Positions 15,812-24,181 of a DNA stretch of 64,000 nucleotides are shown one piece after another. The notes under the pieces were generated by a model, which had not been told where the DNA came from, searched no databases, and saw only the letters and a list, made by a program, of their open reading frames with translations. Origin of the DNA: Stappia sp. 28M-7 (lineage in GTDB: Bacteria; Pseudomonadota; Alphaproteobacteria; Rhizobiales; Stappiaceae). The DNA is taken from the NCBI RefSeq assembly GCF_014252955.1, contig NZ_JACMIA010000001.1, positions 2,688,258 through 2,752,257 of the forward strand, written 5' to 3'. Each line of letters starts with the position of its first letter. Position 1 is the first letter of the stretch. A program made the translations under genes and the position numbers.

Positions 15812-16396
15812 TTAGTGGGAGGACGGGATGTGAACGCCTTCGCCGTCGGGCCGGATCTCGGCCGCCATGCGTCCCTTCGGGCCCTGGCCGAAGCGCACCA
15901 TCACGGTCTGGCCGGGGCGCAGCTCGGTGATGCCGAAGCGCCGCAGCGTCTCCATGTGCACGAAGATGTCTTCCGTGCCTTCGCCCTGGGTCAGGAAGCC
16001 GAAGCCCTTCACCCGGTTGAACCACTTGACGACCGCCGGCTCGTATCCGCCTTCCGGCGTCACCTGCACATGAGTGCGCGACGGCGGCAGCTGCGAGGGG
16101 TGCACGGCGGTGGATTCGTCCATCGACAGCACGCGGAAGGCCTGCAGCCCCCGAGAGCCCGGCGTCACCTCGCAGACGATGCGCGCGCCCTCGTAGGCGG
16201 TGCGAAACCCGTCGCGCCGCAGGCAGGTCACATGCAGGAGAATGTCGGGCTGCCCGTCATCGGGCACGATGAAACCGTAGCCCTTGGCCACGTCGAACCA
16301 TTTGATCGAGCCCGCGACGACCGTCAGATCGATCCCGGGATCTTCCGATCCCGTATCACGCGAGGCCACAACCGGCTTTGCCCCCAAGTCCTTCAT
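15812..16396 (-). CDS. Cold-shock protein with two CSD domains
   Basis: The 194-residue protein carries two cold-shock domains: about 28-95 ([22 protein letters not shown]...DILLHVTCL) and about 122-190 ([21 protein letters not shown]...DIFVHMETL). Each has the RNP1-like KGYGFI/KGFGFL and RNP2-like DI.VH motifs that bind single-stranded nucleic acid. Double-CSD proteins are typical of alphaproteobacteria, where they act as RNA chaperones in cold or stationary phase. The start at 16396 follows AGAGGCGGG. A long 5' region (16397-16779, shared with the divergent gloA) may contain a structured leader, as is common for csp genes. DUF192 is the downstream partner. Confidence 0.92.
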   Translation of the reverse strand: MKDLGAKPVVASRDTGSEDPGIDLTVVAGSIKWFDVAKGYGFIVPDDGQPDILLHVTCLRRDGFRTAYEGARIVCEVTPGSRGLQAFRVLSMDESTAVHPSQLPPSRTHVQVTPEGGYEPAVVKWFNRVKGFGFLTQGEGTEDIFVHMETLRRFGITELRPGQTVMVRFGQGPKGRMAAEIRPDGEGVHIPSSH

Positions 16397-16779
16397 AGTC
16401 CCGCCTCTGATACGCCGTAAGCTGGATCCGTGAGTGCACAACCGGAAAACCACCGATTCCGCAAGACCAAGGATAGCATCCCACGTCCCTGGAACCAGTG
16501 CATTTTGCGAAAAAGTGCCATGGTTACCCTTGTGCAACAGTTTCTCCGGCTCAGCGCGATTCGCAAGCCTTCAGCGACCGCTGCGTGCGCGAAAGATCGC
16601 AGGCCTCCATTGAAGTCGCCGCGCAAGGCCATATTCTCTGCGGCGGAACCCGGCGCCGGGCGCGTCGTTTCCCAACCGGGCGCCCCGCGCGTCGTTTCTT
16701 TCTGCGACCCCATTTTCGGCCTCCGTCCTGCCGGGGCGGCCGGCCGCCACGAAGCACCGCACAGCACGAAGAGGTATTC
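16397..16779. other. Divergent promoter region, cold-shock gene and gloA
   Basis: No gene is supported in these 383 bp. The 12-base sequence GCGCGTCGTTTC occurs twice, 31 bases apart (about 16659-16670 and 16690-16701), in the gloA leader. No clear promoter elements are seen. Confidence 0.5.
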
Positions 16780-17220
16780 ATGCGCTACCTGCACACCATG
16801 GTCCGTGTCCGCGACATCGACGAGTCGCTCGACTTCTACTGCAACAAGATGGGCATGCAGGAAGTGCGCCGGCTCGAAAGCGAGGCCGGCCGCTTCACGC
16901 TGATCTTCCTCGCCGCCTCCGAGGACGTTGAGGCCGTGAAGAACGGCCAGGCGCCGGCGCTGGAACTCACCTACAACTGGGATCCGGAAGACTATCAGGG
17001 CGGGCGCAATTTCGGCCATCTCGCCTATGAGGTCGACGACATCTACGAGACCTGCGCCAAGCTGCAGGCCGCCGGCGTCACCATCAACCGCCCGCCGCGC
17101 GACGGCCGCATGGCCTTCGTCCGCTCGCCCGACAACATCTCCATCGAGCTGTTGCAGAAGGGCGGCGCGCAGGAGCCGCAGGAGCCCTGGGCCTCCATGG
17201 GCAACACCGGCAGCTGGTAA
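16780..17220 (+). CDS. gloA: Lactoylglutathione lyase (glyoxalase I)
   Basis: The 146-residue protein starts [20 protein letters not shown]. Its metal ligands are visible as H5, E62 (PALELTYNW), H80 ([10 protein letters not shown]) and E123 (ISIELLQ). It isomerises the methylglyoxal-glutathione hemithioacetal to S-lactoylglutathione in the cytoplasm. The length is typical of single-domain bacterial GloA and the ligand set fits the Ni/Co-dependent class. The start follows GAAGAGGT; longer in-frame readings from 16498 run through the promoter region. A hairpin follows the stop, and the convergent hipA lies beyond. Confidence 0.93.
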   Translation: MRYLHTMVRVRDIDESLDFYCNKMGMQEVRRLESEAGRFTLIFLAASEDVEAVKNGQAPALELTYNWDPEDYQGGRNFGHLAYEVDDIYETCAKLQAAGVTINRPPRDGRMAFVRSPDNISIELLQKGGAQEPQEPWASMGNTGSW

Positions 17221-17232
17221 GCCCCAGCTTGC

Positions 17233-17255
17233 GGAGGGGCGCCCGGCGCCCCTCC
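17233..17255. terminator. Hairpin between gloA and convergent hipA
   Basis: GGAGGGGCGCC and GGCGCCCCTCC are exact inverted copies separated by one base; a smaller loop-closed form gives a stem of about 9 bp. It lies 12 bases after the gloA stop and 10 bases before the hipA stop. Confidence 0.6.
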
Positions 17256-17265
17256 CTTGCACGTC

Positions 17266-18573
17266 TCACATGTCGAGAGCCCCGGACAGGCGCTCCGCCC
17301 CCCCTTCGAAGATGAAGGGGTTAAGGAAAATGCGGCCGGCCAGCAGGTCCCGGTCCGCCTCGCTCAGGTCCGCCTCTTTCGCAACCTCCGGCCACGCGGC
17401 TCGCATCCGCTCGATCTGATCGGCGATCAGATCTTCCGCCGTCTGCGCGTCGAGCAGAAAGTTTGGCGCGGCGGCGAGGCAGGTGGTAATTCGGCTCATC
17501 CGGTCCTCTCCGGTAATCAACATGGCCTGCGTCGCCTCGTTTCCTGCTCGGTTCTGCGGACAGATGTCGTAGGCCGGCGTCAGCGCCAAATGCCTGCCGT
17601 CCCAGAATGCCGCATGGTTGCGGGCATGGTCGTCCGTGTTGCCGCACAGAACGTTGAACACCAGCCGGCCGAACAACTCGCGCAGCGTTTCCTTCGGCCG
17701 CACGAAGCGGTGTCGGATGATTTCCCCCAGGTCCGCATAGCTCGCGTAGCGCGCCATCATCTCGTCCAGCCCGAACAGAGTGAGCGCAGAGACCATGGCG
17801 CGGCGCTGCCAGCCGTCGGCGCTGAGCAGGCGGTCGAAGCGCTCGACCAGCAGCACGTCCTTGCCCGCGACTCGTGCGAGCCGCACCGGCGCAACATCGA
17901 GACCGACCTCGCCCGCAAGACGCATGGCGACATACTCGGCTTTCACCACGTTATACGTGTCGGTCGACGAAGAGAATTTGGCGATCAGCTTGCGGTCGCC
18001 GTCCTCGATCATGGCTTTGGGCCGCGCCCCACCCAGCGAACTGCCATGGAAGAGGGCCTGATCGAGTTCGGGGGTCAGGCGAATTCCCCGCTCCACCCTT
18101 TCCGCCGCGCCGAGCAGCTCCTCGAGGCTCGCGGCTTTCGCTGCGCGCGCCTGGTACTGCGTGGGTGATCGCTGAAAATCCAGCGCGCCGATCCGGTCGG
18201 ACCCGGATTCCAGCATGTAGGTCAGCTCGTCGAGAGCGCCGATGTCTGCGTCCCGACCGCGCAAGCCCATCATTCGGTTGAGGATCACTCGGCGCCCCCA
18301 GGCGTCCGGAGCACCATCCCGAAGACATCCGGCAATCGTCAACCCCGCCGCCGGGGCAATCGCACCACGCGTGAGCGGAAGATCCGGCTCGAAGATGGAA
18401 ATGGCCTCCTCGCGGTCGAGATAGCTCTGACCGTAATTGAAGATAAGGCGCTCGCCGTCGCGCCAGATCCGCCCTGCCACTACGGGCATCGTCGCTTGCG
18501 GCAACCAGATCCACACGTAGGCTTCATCGTGGGCCGCGTTCGGGTGTGCGTCCTGGCCCGACCTAGAAGTCAT
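17266..18573 (-). CDS. hipA: HipA-family serine/threonine kinase toxin
   Basis: The 435-residue protein is about the length of E. coli HipA (440). It has the N-terminal HipA subdomain (about 20-120), the Gly-rich ATP loop SSLGGARPKA (178-187), the Lys of LIAKF (about 199), the catalytic loop LCGNTDDHARNH (309-320) and the metal Asp in LTPAYDICP (331-339). All kinase signatures are intact, so the toxin is probably active. HipA phosphorylates glutamyl-tRNA synthetase in E. coli; the target here is unknown. The ATG at 18573 lies inside the end of hipB, an 11-base overlap typical of toxin-antitoxin pairs. A tRNA-Glu gene lies 0.7 kb away, beyond hipB and its promoter region. Confidence 0.93.
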   Translation of the reverse strand: MTSRSGQDAHPNAAHDEAYVWIWLPQATMPVVAGRIWRDGERLIFNYGQSYLDREEAISIFEPDLPLTRGAIAPAAGLTIAGCLRDGAPDAWGRRVILNRMMGLRGRDADIGALDELTYMLESGSDRIGALDFQRSPTQYQARAAKAASLEELLGAAERVERGIRLTPELDQALFHGSSLGGARPKAMIEDGDRKLIAKFSSSTDTYNVVKAEYVAMRLAGEVGLDVAPVRLARVAGKDVLLVERFDRLLSADGWQRRAMVSALTLFGLDEMMARYASYADLGEIIRHRFVRPKETLRELFGRLVFNVLCGNTDDHARNHAAFWDGRHLALTPAYDICPQNRAGNEATQAMLITGEDRMSRITTCLAAAPNFLLDAQTAEDLIADQIERMRAAWPEVAKEADLSEADRDLLAGRIFLNPFIFEGGAERLSGALDM

Positions 18574-18901
18574 CTTTCACCGCCTTCTGGCCCTGACGCA
18601 CCGCCTTGGGAAGCAGGGTCAGCTTGTCGCCAACCATCCCGAGGTGGCGGGTGAGCGTGGTCGGCTCCGCATCGAACAGCCGGACGCCGACGATTGCCGC
18701 CACTTCGAAGGCCGCGCCGATGGAGCATCCCATGTCGCCGCTTTCGATCCGGTGGACGAGACCGCGCGATACCCCGGCCCTCTCGGCCAGCTCGGTAATG
18801 GTCATTTCCCGCTCGACGCGGGCGCTCCGGATCATATGCCCGAGCAGTTCGACCGCTTCCTGCCCGTAGCGAGAGTAGCTGCGTGTCGCCGGCTTGCTCA
18901 T
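18563..18901 (-). CDS. hipB: HipB-like XRE antitoxin
   Basis: The 112-residue protein starts MSKPATRSYSRYGQEAVELLG. It has an XRE helix-turn-helix (about 20-75): REMTITELAERAGVSRGLVHRIESGDMGCSIGAAFEVAAIVGV. It is expected to bind and inhibit HipA and repress the operon. The start at 18901 is chosen because upstream codons (to 19015) run through the palindrome-rich promoter. Its stop overlaps the hipA start. Several TCCATAA-type repeats upstream are probable binding sites. Confidence 0.9.
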   Translation of the reverse strand: MSKPATRSYSRYGQEAVELLGHMIRSARVEREMTITELAERAGVSRGLVHRIESGDMGCSIGAAFEVAAIVGVRLFDAEPTTLTRHLGMVGDKLTLLPKAVRQGQKAVKDDF

Positions 18902-18913
18902 TCGCGCCTCGAT

Positions 18914-19056
18914 GTTCCATAAAAAGGTCTGGTAGCGACTTCTCGCTCCATTTATGGAGCATCTTACCATAGAGCCTCTTGGAGACGCCAGCCATGTTCC
19001 ATAATTGGATCGCAAGGCAATAATAAGATCTATTTATGAAGCAAGATCTCCATAAG
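18914..19056. promoter_or_regulatory. Candidate HipB operator array
   Basis: A perfect dyad GCTCCATTTATGGAGC lies at 18945-18960, with related half-sites TTCCATAA at about 18915 and 18996 and CTCCATAA at about 19048. All share (C/T)TCCATAA. The stretch is A/T-rich compared with its surroundings. E. coli HipB also binds several spaced palindromes, so multiple sites fit the family. Confidence 0.6.
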
Positions 19057-19239
19057 ACACCGTCTTAGGCACGCGCCCCTTTGGCGACGCGGCACATCCT
19101 GGTCCGGCAAAGGCGCGAAGATCGACATCGGCAAGCTCGTGCCGACCGCTTCTCTTCACGAGCCTGTGGACGACGCGTCACCTACCCTCTTGCCGACGGC
19201 GAGAAAGCTGCTTATAACCCGCGCACATCGACGGACCGG

Positions 19240-19315
19240 GCGCCCATCGTCTAGCGGTCTAGGACGCCGCCCTTTCACGGCGGAAACACGGGTTCGAGTC
19301 CCGTTGGGCGTGCCA
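19240..19315 (+). tRNA. tRNA-Glu (TTC)
   Basis: The 76-nt cloverleaf begins GCGCCCATCGTCTAG and ends with an encoded CCA. The anticodon loop CTTTCAC gives TTC, and the T-arm contains GGTTCGAGTCC. Confidence 0.96.
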
Positions 19316-19467
19316 CTCCGTCGCTGTTCTCCCCCACATCCTGCTTTCCAGATGCACCGCCTGCGGCGCGCCGGCGCTTGCGCAAGGACGGCATCATGCT
19401 GTCATGGTCCCGCAACATCGCGCGGCTACACGGCGCCGTCCGCAAGCAACAGGCAGGAGAGGACGAC

Positions 19468-20739
19468 GTGACGAGGAGCACCCCCGTCCCGCGAGAGCAG
19501 ACGATGCCCCCCGCGCCGCAGCCGCGCGGCAGCGCTGGCGAGGTCTTCCGCGCCTTCCTCAAGCTCGGCCTCACCTCCTTCGGCGGCCCGATCGCCCATC
19601 TCGGCTATTTCCGCCAGGAACTGGTGCTGCGCCGCAAGTGGCTGGACGAGGCCGCCTATGCCGATCTCGTCGCCCTGTGCCAGTTCCTGCCCGGCCCCGC
19701 CTCCAGCCAGGTCGGATTCGCGCTCGGGCTGATGCGCGCCGGCCCGCTCGGCGCCCTTGCCGCCTGGACCGCCTTCACGCTTCCCTCCGCCTTGCTGCTC
19801 GTCGCCTTCGCGCTCGGCGCACCGCTGTTTGCCGGCCCCCTCGGCCAGGGCCTCGTTGCCGGGCTGAAGCTTGTGGCCGTTGCCATCATCGCCCATGCGG
19901 TGCTCGGCATGGCCCGGGCCCTGTGCCCCGACCGGGAGCGGGCGACACTGGCGCTCGCCGCCGCCGCCATCGTCCTGCTCGTTGCCGGGCCGCTGGCCCA
20001 GGTCGCTGCCATCGCGCTCGCCGCGCTGGCTGGTCTCACCTTGAGGCTTCCCACGGCCGGCGCCGCAGCTGGCGCCGCAACTGGCGGCACGCCTGCCCCC
20101 GCCTCCCGCGCGCCCGTTTCCCGCCTCGCGGGCCTTGTCTGCCTGGCGCTCTTCGTCCTGCTGCTGGTCGGCCTGCCGCTTGCCCAGCTTGTCGCGCCCT
20201 CGCAGGCGCTTGCCGTGCTCGATGCCTTCTACCGCGCCGGCGCGCTGGTCTTCGGCGGCGGCCATGTGGTGTTGCCGCTGCTGGAGGCCGAGGTCGTGCG
20301 CAGCGGCTGGGTTGGCGCGCAGAGCTTCCTTGCCGGCTACGGCGCGGCGCAGGCCGTGCCCGGTCCGCTCTTCACCTTCGCCGCCTACCTCGGCGCGGTG
20401 ATCGCCCTGCCGCAGGGCGCTGTATTCGGGGCCGCGCTGGCGCTTGTCGCGATCTTCCTGCCGGGCCTGCTGCTGCTCGTCGGCGTGCTGCCGTTCTGGC
20501 AGGCGTTCCGCGCCCGCACCGGCGCGCGCGCCGCGATGGCCGGGGCCAATGCCGCCGTCGTCGGCATCCTGGGTGCCGCGCTCTACGATCCGGTCTTCGC
20601 CAGCGCGGTCACGACGCCGGCGCAGTTCACTGTGGCGCTCGCCTGTTTCGTGCTGCTGACCGCGTGGAAGGCTCCGCCCTGGATCGCGGTCCTCGTCGGC
20701 GGGCTCGGCGGCATGCTGATCGGAGCCACAGGATGGTAG
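19468..20739 (+). CDS. chrA: Chromate transporter, long two-domain ChrA
   Basis: The 423-residue polytopic membrane protein has two homologous CHR halves. The first contains FLKLGLTSFGGPIAHLGYFRQELV and CQFLPGPASSQVGFALG; the second contains RAGALVFGGGHVVLPLLEAEV and GYGAAQAVPGPLFTFAAYLGA. About ten to eleven hydrophobic segments are visible. ChrA effluxes chromate across the inner membrane. The GTG at 19468 is preferred because GGAGAGGA lies at ideal spacing; an ATG at 19504 is the alternative. The last 7 bases overlap the next gene, so the two are co-translated. No chrB regulator or chromate reductase is adjacent, so a housekeeping anion-transport role is possible. Confidence 0.9.
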   Translation: MTRSTPVPREQTMPPAPQPRGSAGEVFRAFLKLGLTSFGGPIAHLGYFRQELVLRRKWLDEAAYADLVALCQFLPGPASSQVGFALGLMRAGPLGALAAWTAFTLPSALLLVAFALGAPLFAGPLGQGLVAGLKLVAVAIIAHAVLGMARALCPDRERATLALAAAAIVLLVAGPLAQVAAIALAALAGLTLRLPTAGAAAGAATGGTPAPASRAPVSRLAGLVCLALFVLLLVGLPLAQLVAPSQALAVLDAFYRAGALVFGGGHVVLPLLEAEVVRSGWVGAQSFLAGYGAAQAVPGPLFTFAAYLGAVIALPQGAVFGAALALVAIFLPGLLLLVGVLPFWQAFRARTGARAAMAGANAAVVGILGAALYDPVFASAVTTPAQFTVALACFVLLTAWKAPPWIAVLVGGLGGMLIGATGW

Positions 20740-21170
20740 AGATCGGGGTCTATGGCGGGCTGTTCCTCTCCGCGCTCGGCGCGGCGACGCTGCTGCCGAT
20801 GCAGTCGGAGGCGGTGCTCGTCGGCCTGCTGCTCAGCGGCCGGCCCGTGCTGCTGCTGCTGTTCGTTGCCAGCCTCGGCAACACGCTCGGCGGGCTCATC
20901 AACTGGGCGCTGGGGCGCGGCATCGAGCGCTTCCGCCACCGCCGCTGGTTCCCGGTCAGCGAGGCCGCCCTCACCCGCGCGCAGGACTGGTACTCCCGCT
21001 GGGGCAAGTGGTCGCTGCTGTTGTCCTGGATGCCGATCATCGGCGATCCGCTGACGCTTGCTGCCGGCGTGATGCGCGAGCGCTTCCTCACCGTGCTGGT
21101 GCTGGTGGCCATCGCCAAGACCGGCCGCTATGCGGTGCTGGCCGCCGTCACGCTCGGCTTTTTCGGCTAG
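20733..21170 (+). CDS. YqaA-family (DedA-like/SNARE-associated) membrane protein
   Basis: The 145-residue protein has about four hydrophobic segments and the YqaA motifs ATLLPMQSEAVLVGLLL, GNTLGGLINWALGRG and WSLLLSWMPIIGDPLTLAAGVM. The ATG at 20733 lies inside chrA (7-base overlap), indicating translational coupling. Family knowledge: YqaA/DedA proteins are small inner-membrane proteins related to VTT-domain lipid or ion transport factors; the exact role is unknown. Pairing with ChrA suggests a shared membrane function but nothing more specific. Confidence 0.85.
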   Translation: MVEIGVYGGLFLSALGAATLLPMQSEAVLVGLLLSGRPVLLLLFVASLGNTLGGLINWALGRGIERFRHRRWFPVSEAALTRAQDWYSRWGKWSLLLSWMPIIGDPLTLAAGVMRERFLTVLVLVAIAKTGRYAVLAAVTLGFFG

Positions 21171-21226
21171 CCACGGCCACTGATTCAAACTCGCTCCTGC
21201 GAGCCGAATGGCGTGGTTTGCGAGAA

Positions 21227-21271
21227 CCGGAGCGCAGCGTACATTCGGGTACGTGAGCACCGGAAGCGCAG
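21227..21271. repeat. Possible extragenic repeat with internal direct and inverted repeats
   Basis: CCGGAGCGCAG (21227-21237) and CCGGAAGCGCAG (21260-21271) are direct repeats flanking an inverted CGTAC/GTACG pair (from 21238). The layout resembles dispersed extragenic repeats in proteobacteria. Only one unit lies in this window, so dispersal is not shown. Confidence 0.35.
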
Positions 21272-21312
21272 AAAACCGCGATAGGCGGCCGCGGGAGTAG
21301 AGTTTCCTGCCC

Positions 21313-22092
21313 TTACGCGAGAGCGACGACAGACGAAATCGTCCGCGACGCATCGGTAATCGCCGGCACGAGCTCGCGCTTCACCCGCTCCTCGCTCCAT
21401 TCGGGGATGTAGACCGGCATGCTTATGGCCGCGACCGCCTGGCGGTTGGCGCCGATCACCGGCGCGGCAATGACGATTTCCTGCAGCATGATCTGCTGGT
21501 TGGTGATGACATAGCCGTCGCGCTGCGCCTGCGCCACGCGCTCCCGCACGAGCGCAGGATCCTGGCAGGTGAAGGGCGTCACCGGCTCCGGCAGGCCCGG
21601 CTCCATCATCCGCTCCAGCACCTCGGGCGGCGAGAAGGCGGCGATCACCTGCCCCACCGCGGTCACCGCCGCCGGCTGGCGCACGCCGATCAGCGTCGTG
21701 TCGTAGGCAAGGCTCGTATGCGGGATCCGCGCCTTGTAGACGACCTCGTGCCCGTCCAGCACTCCGAGATTGACGGTGGTGCGCAGCGTCCGGCTGACCT
21801 CGATCATGCGCGGCAAGGCGCGCTCCAGCAGCCGGTCGTGGATCAGGAACGCATAGGCCAGATCCAGCATCCTCAGGCCCGGGCGATAGCGGCGGGTCTT
21901 GTCGTCGCGGTCGAGATAGCCGAGCGCATGCAGCGTATAGGTCAGCCGCTGCGCCGCGCTCTTCTCCAGCCCGGCCGCTTCCGCGATCTCGGTCAGGCTC
22001 AGCGCCACATGGTGATCGCGGAACAGCGCCAGCACCCGCATGCCCCGCTCCAGCGTGCTCGCCAGCACCGGCGGCCTGGTCTGTTCGCTCAT
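21313..22092 (-). CDS. IclR-family transcriptional regulator
   Basis: The 259-residue protein starts MSEQTRPPVLASTLERGMRVLALF. It has an N-terminal winged helix (about 10-75; HVALSLTEIAEAAGLEKSAAQRLTYTLHALGYL) and the C-terminal IclR effector domain (about 85-255; TVNLGVLDGHEVVYKARI, GQVIAAFSPPEV, ISMPVYIPEW). The start at 22092 is chosen because upstream codons (to 22302) run into the divergent promoter. It is divergent from a dipeptide-type ABC transporter operon with an enolase-superfamily enzyme and is probably its regulator. The ligand is likely a substrate or product of that pathway (inference). Confidence 0.9.
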   Translation of the reverse strand: MSEQTRPPVLASTLERGMRVLALFRDHHVALSLTEIAEAAGLEKSAAQRLTYTLHALGYLDRDDKTRRYRPGLRMLDLAYAFLIHDRLLERALPRMIEVSRTLRTTVNLGVLDGHEVVYKARIPHTSLAYDTTLIGVRQPAAVTAVGQVIAAFSPPEVLERMMEPGLPEPVTPFTCQDPALVRERVAQAQRDGYVITNQQIMLQEIVIAAPVIGANRQAVAAISMPVYIPEWSEERVKRELVPAITDASRTISSVVALA

Positions 22093-22267
22093 CTTGCAGT
22101 CATCTCCCACTGGCGCCTTCCGCTTTCCCGCGATCCTCGGCACCGGAAAAATCCACCGCCCGTTTCGCCGGCAAAAACCGGAGCACCATGAATGCCTTGG
22201 TGTGTCTCCACCGCCCGCAGCGGCCATGCGGAGGGCTTTTTCCCTAAGCCGCACGACCGGGCGCCGC

Positions 22268-22378
22268 TTGACAAGCAATAAGTTGTCACATTTAAATATC
22301 AATGTCGATAATCACTATTCGATAACAAGCACAAAATATCGATCACAGCCGGCGTCTATCGCGACCGGTATCGATCAA
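22268..22378 (+). promoter_or_regulatory. Promoter and repeated TCGAT elements before the peptide ABC operon
   Basis: TTGACA (22268-22273) and TTTAAA (22291-22296) are 17 bp apart, a good sigma-70 match. The arms TGACAA and TTGTCA form a dyad at 22269-22288 over the -35 element. Downstream are four TCGAT elements: TCGATAA at 22305 and 22319, ATATCGATCAC at 22336 and GTATCGATCAA at 22368. The layout suits repression by the divergent IclR protein. Confidence 0.6.
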
Positions 22379-22406
22379 AGGGCGATCCAGCGCCCAGGAG
22401 GTCCCC

Positions 22407-23972
22407 ATGTCCCGTAGCCTGTCCCAAAGCATGTCCTTGAAGTCTCTCAAGCTGAGCACCGCGCTCGCCGCTGCCCTGGTGCTGTCCGCACCGTTCGGCA
22501 CCGCGCTTGCAGGTCCGGACGACAACAGCCTGGTCTGGTCCGCCCAGAAGGAGCTGACCGCCGCCGACACCTATTTCGACACCTCCCGCGAGGCGATCGT
22601 CGTTGCCCAGCACGTCTATGACGGTCTGGTCTTCTGGGATCAGGAGGCCCAGGAGTTCAAGCCGCTTCTGGCCAGCGAGTGGCGCCAGATCGACCCGCAG
22701 ACGCTGGAGTTCGACCTGCGCGAGGGCGTCACCTTCCACGACGGCAGCAGCTTCGGCACCGAGGACGTGGTCTACACGCTGAACTTCGTCATCGACGAGA
22801 AGAACGGCGTTCTCAACTACGGCGACATCAAGTGGATCAAGTCGGCCGAGGCCGTCGGCGAGCGCACCGTGCGCATCGAACTGAACGAGCCCTTCCCGGC
22901 CGCGCTGTCCTATCTGGCGCTGGTCCTGCCGATCGTGCCTGAGGGCCATTTCGACAAGGCCGAGACCGGCAGCGACGGCACCAAGCGCTTTGCCTCCGTG
23001 CCCCCGGTCGGCACCGGTCCCTACAAGGTCACCAGCTTCGGCAATGGCGACACGGTCGTCATGGAGGCGAACGAGGCCTATTTCGACGGCCCCAAGGGCA
23101 AGCCGCAGATCGCCAAGCTGACCTACCGCACCATCACCGACGCGGCGACGCAGATCGCCGAGCTGATGACCGGCGGCATCGACTGGGTCTGGGGCATCAG
23201 CAACGACCAGGCCGAGAACCTCGCCCAGGCGCCGCACCTGACCTCGGTCAACGCGCCGACCATGCGCATCAGCTACCTGACCTTCGACCTGAAGGGCACG
23301 AGCGGCACCGATGTCTTCACCGACGCCAAGATCCGCAAGGCCGTCGGCCATGCCATCGACCGCGCCCGCATCGCCAAGTACCTGATGGGCGAGAACAGCC
23401 AGGTGGTGAACGCTGCCTGCCATCCGAGCCAGTTCGGCTGCACCAGCGAAGTCACGGCCTACGACTACGACCCGGAGAAGGCCAAGGCCCTGCTCGCCGA
23501 GGCCGGCAAGGCCGACGGCTTCTCCTTCGACCTCTACGGCTATCGCGACCGCGAAGTCACCGAGGCGATCATGGGCGATCTCGCCAAGGTCGGTATCAAG
23601 GCCAACCTGCGCTGGCTGCAGTACTCCGCCGCCCGCGACCTGATCCGCGAAGGCAAGGCGCCGGCCGCCAACATGACCTGGGGCTCGTCCTCGATCCCGG
23701 ACGTGTCGGCGATCACCAGCTACTTCTTCGGCGGCGGCCCGGACGACCCGGCCAAGGACCCGGCCCTGCAGGAGGCCATCCGCCGCGCCGACCTGTCCAG
23801 CGACCGCGACGTGCGCCTCGCCAGCTATGCCGAGGCCCTGCAGCTGATCGCCGACGAGGCCTACTGGCTGCCGCTGTTCAGCTACACCAAGAACTACAGC
23901 TACAACGCCCAGCTCGACTTCACCCCGTCGGCTGACGAGATGCCGCGCTTCTACGCGACCAGCTGGAAGTAA
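22407..23972 (+). CDS. Dipeptide/oligopeptide-type ABC transporter substrate-binding protein
   Basis: The 521-residue protein has a Sec signal peptide (about 1-36; LSTALAAALVLSAPFGTALA then GPDD) and the family 5 solute-binding fold. Landmarks are YDGLVFWDQEAQEFKPLLASEWRQIDPQTLEFDLREGVTFHDG (about 70-115) and GTGPYKVTSF. The mature protein would bind a peptide, peptide-like or opine-type solute in the periplasm. It heads an operon with two permeases, two ATPases and a dipeptide-epimerase-like enzyme, so the ligand is probably an N-acyl amino acid or a dipeptide (inference). A perfect 10-bp hairpin follows the gene, as is usual after highly expressed binding-protein genes. Confidence 0.9.
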   Translation: MSRSLSQSMSLKSLKLSTALAAALVLSAPFGTALAGPDDNSLVWSAQKELTAADTYFDTSREAIVVAQHVYDGLVFWDQEAQEFKPLLASEWRQIDPQTLEFDLREGVTFHDGSSFGTEDVVYTLNFVIDEKNGVLNYGDIKWIKSAEAVGERTVRIELNEPFPAALSYLALVLPIVPEGHFDKAETGSDGTKRFASVPPVGTGPYKVTSFGNGDTVVMEANEAYFDGPKGKPQIAKLTYRTITDAATQIAELMTGGIDWVWGISNDQAENLAQAPHLTSVNAPTMRISYLTFDLKGTSGTDVFTDAKIRKAVGHAIDRARIAKYLMGENSQVVNAACHPSQFGCTSEVTAYDYDPEKAKALLAEAGKADGFSFDLYGYRDREVTEAIMGDLAKVGIKANLRWLQYSAARDLIREGKAPAANMTWGSSSIPDVSAITSYFFGGGPDDPAKDPALQEAIRRADLSSDRDVRLASYAEALQLIADEAYWLPLFSYTKNYSYNAQLDFTPSADEMPRFYATSWK

Positions 23973-23981
23973 CGGCAAGGG

Positions 23982-24009
23982 CCGGTGCCGCGCCCGGATG
24001 CGGCACCGG
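23982..24009 (+). terminator. Stem-loop after the binding-protein gene (mRNA stabiliser or partial terminator)
   Basis: CCGGTGCCGC and GCGGCACCGG form a perfect 10-bp stem with an 8-nt loop. It lies 9 bases after the stop, inside the 209-bp gap before the first permease gene. There is no strong T-run, so partial read-through is expected. Confidence 0.6.
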
Positions 24010-24181
24010 TTCGCTTCGCTTTTCTGCCTGCCAGAGTATCCTGACCGCCAGCCCGGCTGCTCCCGAACGCCGCCGGAAATGCCTTCGCATGCGCTCTCGA
24101 TACCTTGCGGCACGGCCGCCGTCCTTACCGGCCCCGCTCGAAAGCCTCTCGTCGAAGGTCCAGACCAGTCAAAGGCCCGGC

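Noticed and set aside
17266-19315. A genomic island or prophage remnant at tRNA-Glu carrying hipBA
   Set aside because: No integrase, no direct repeat of the tRNA 3' end and no change in codon use were seen; the module looks like a simple insertion at most.
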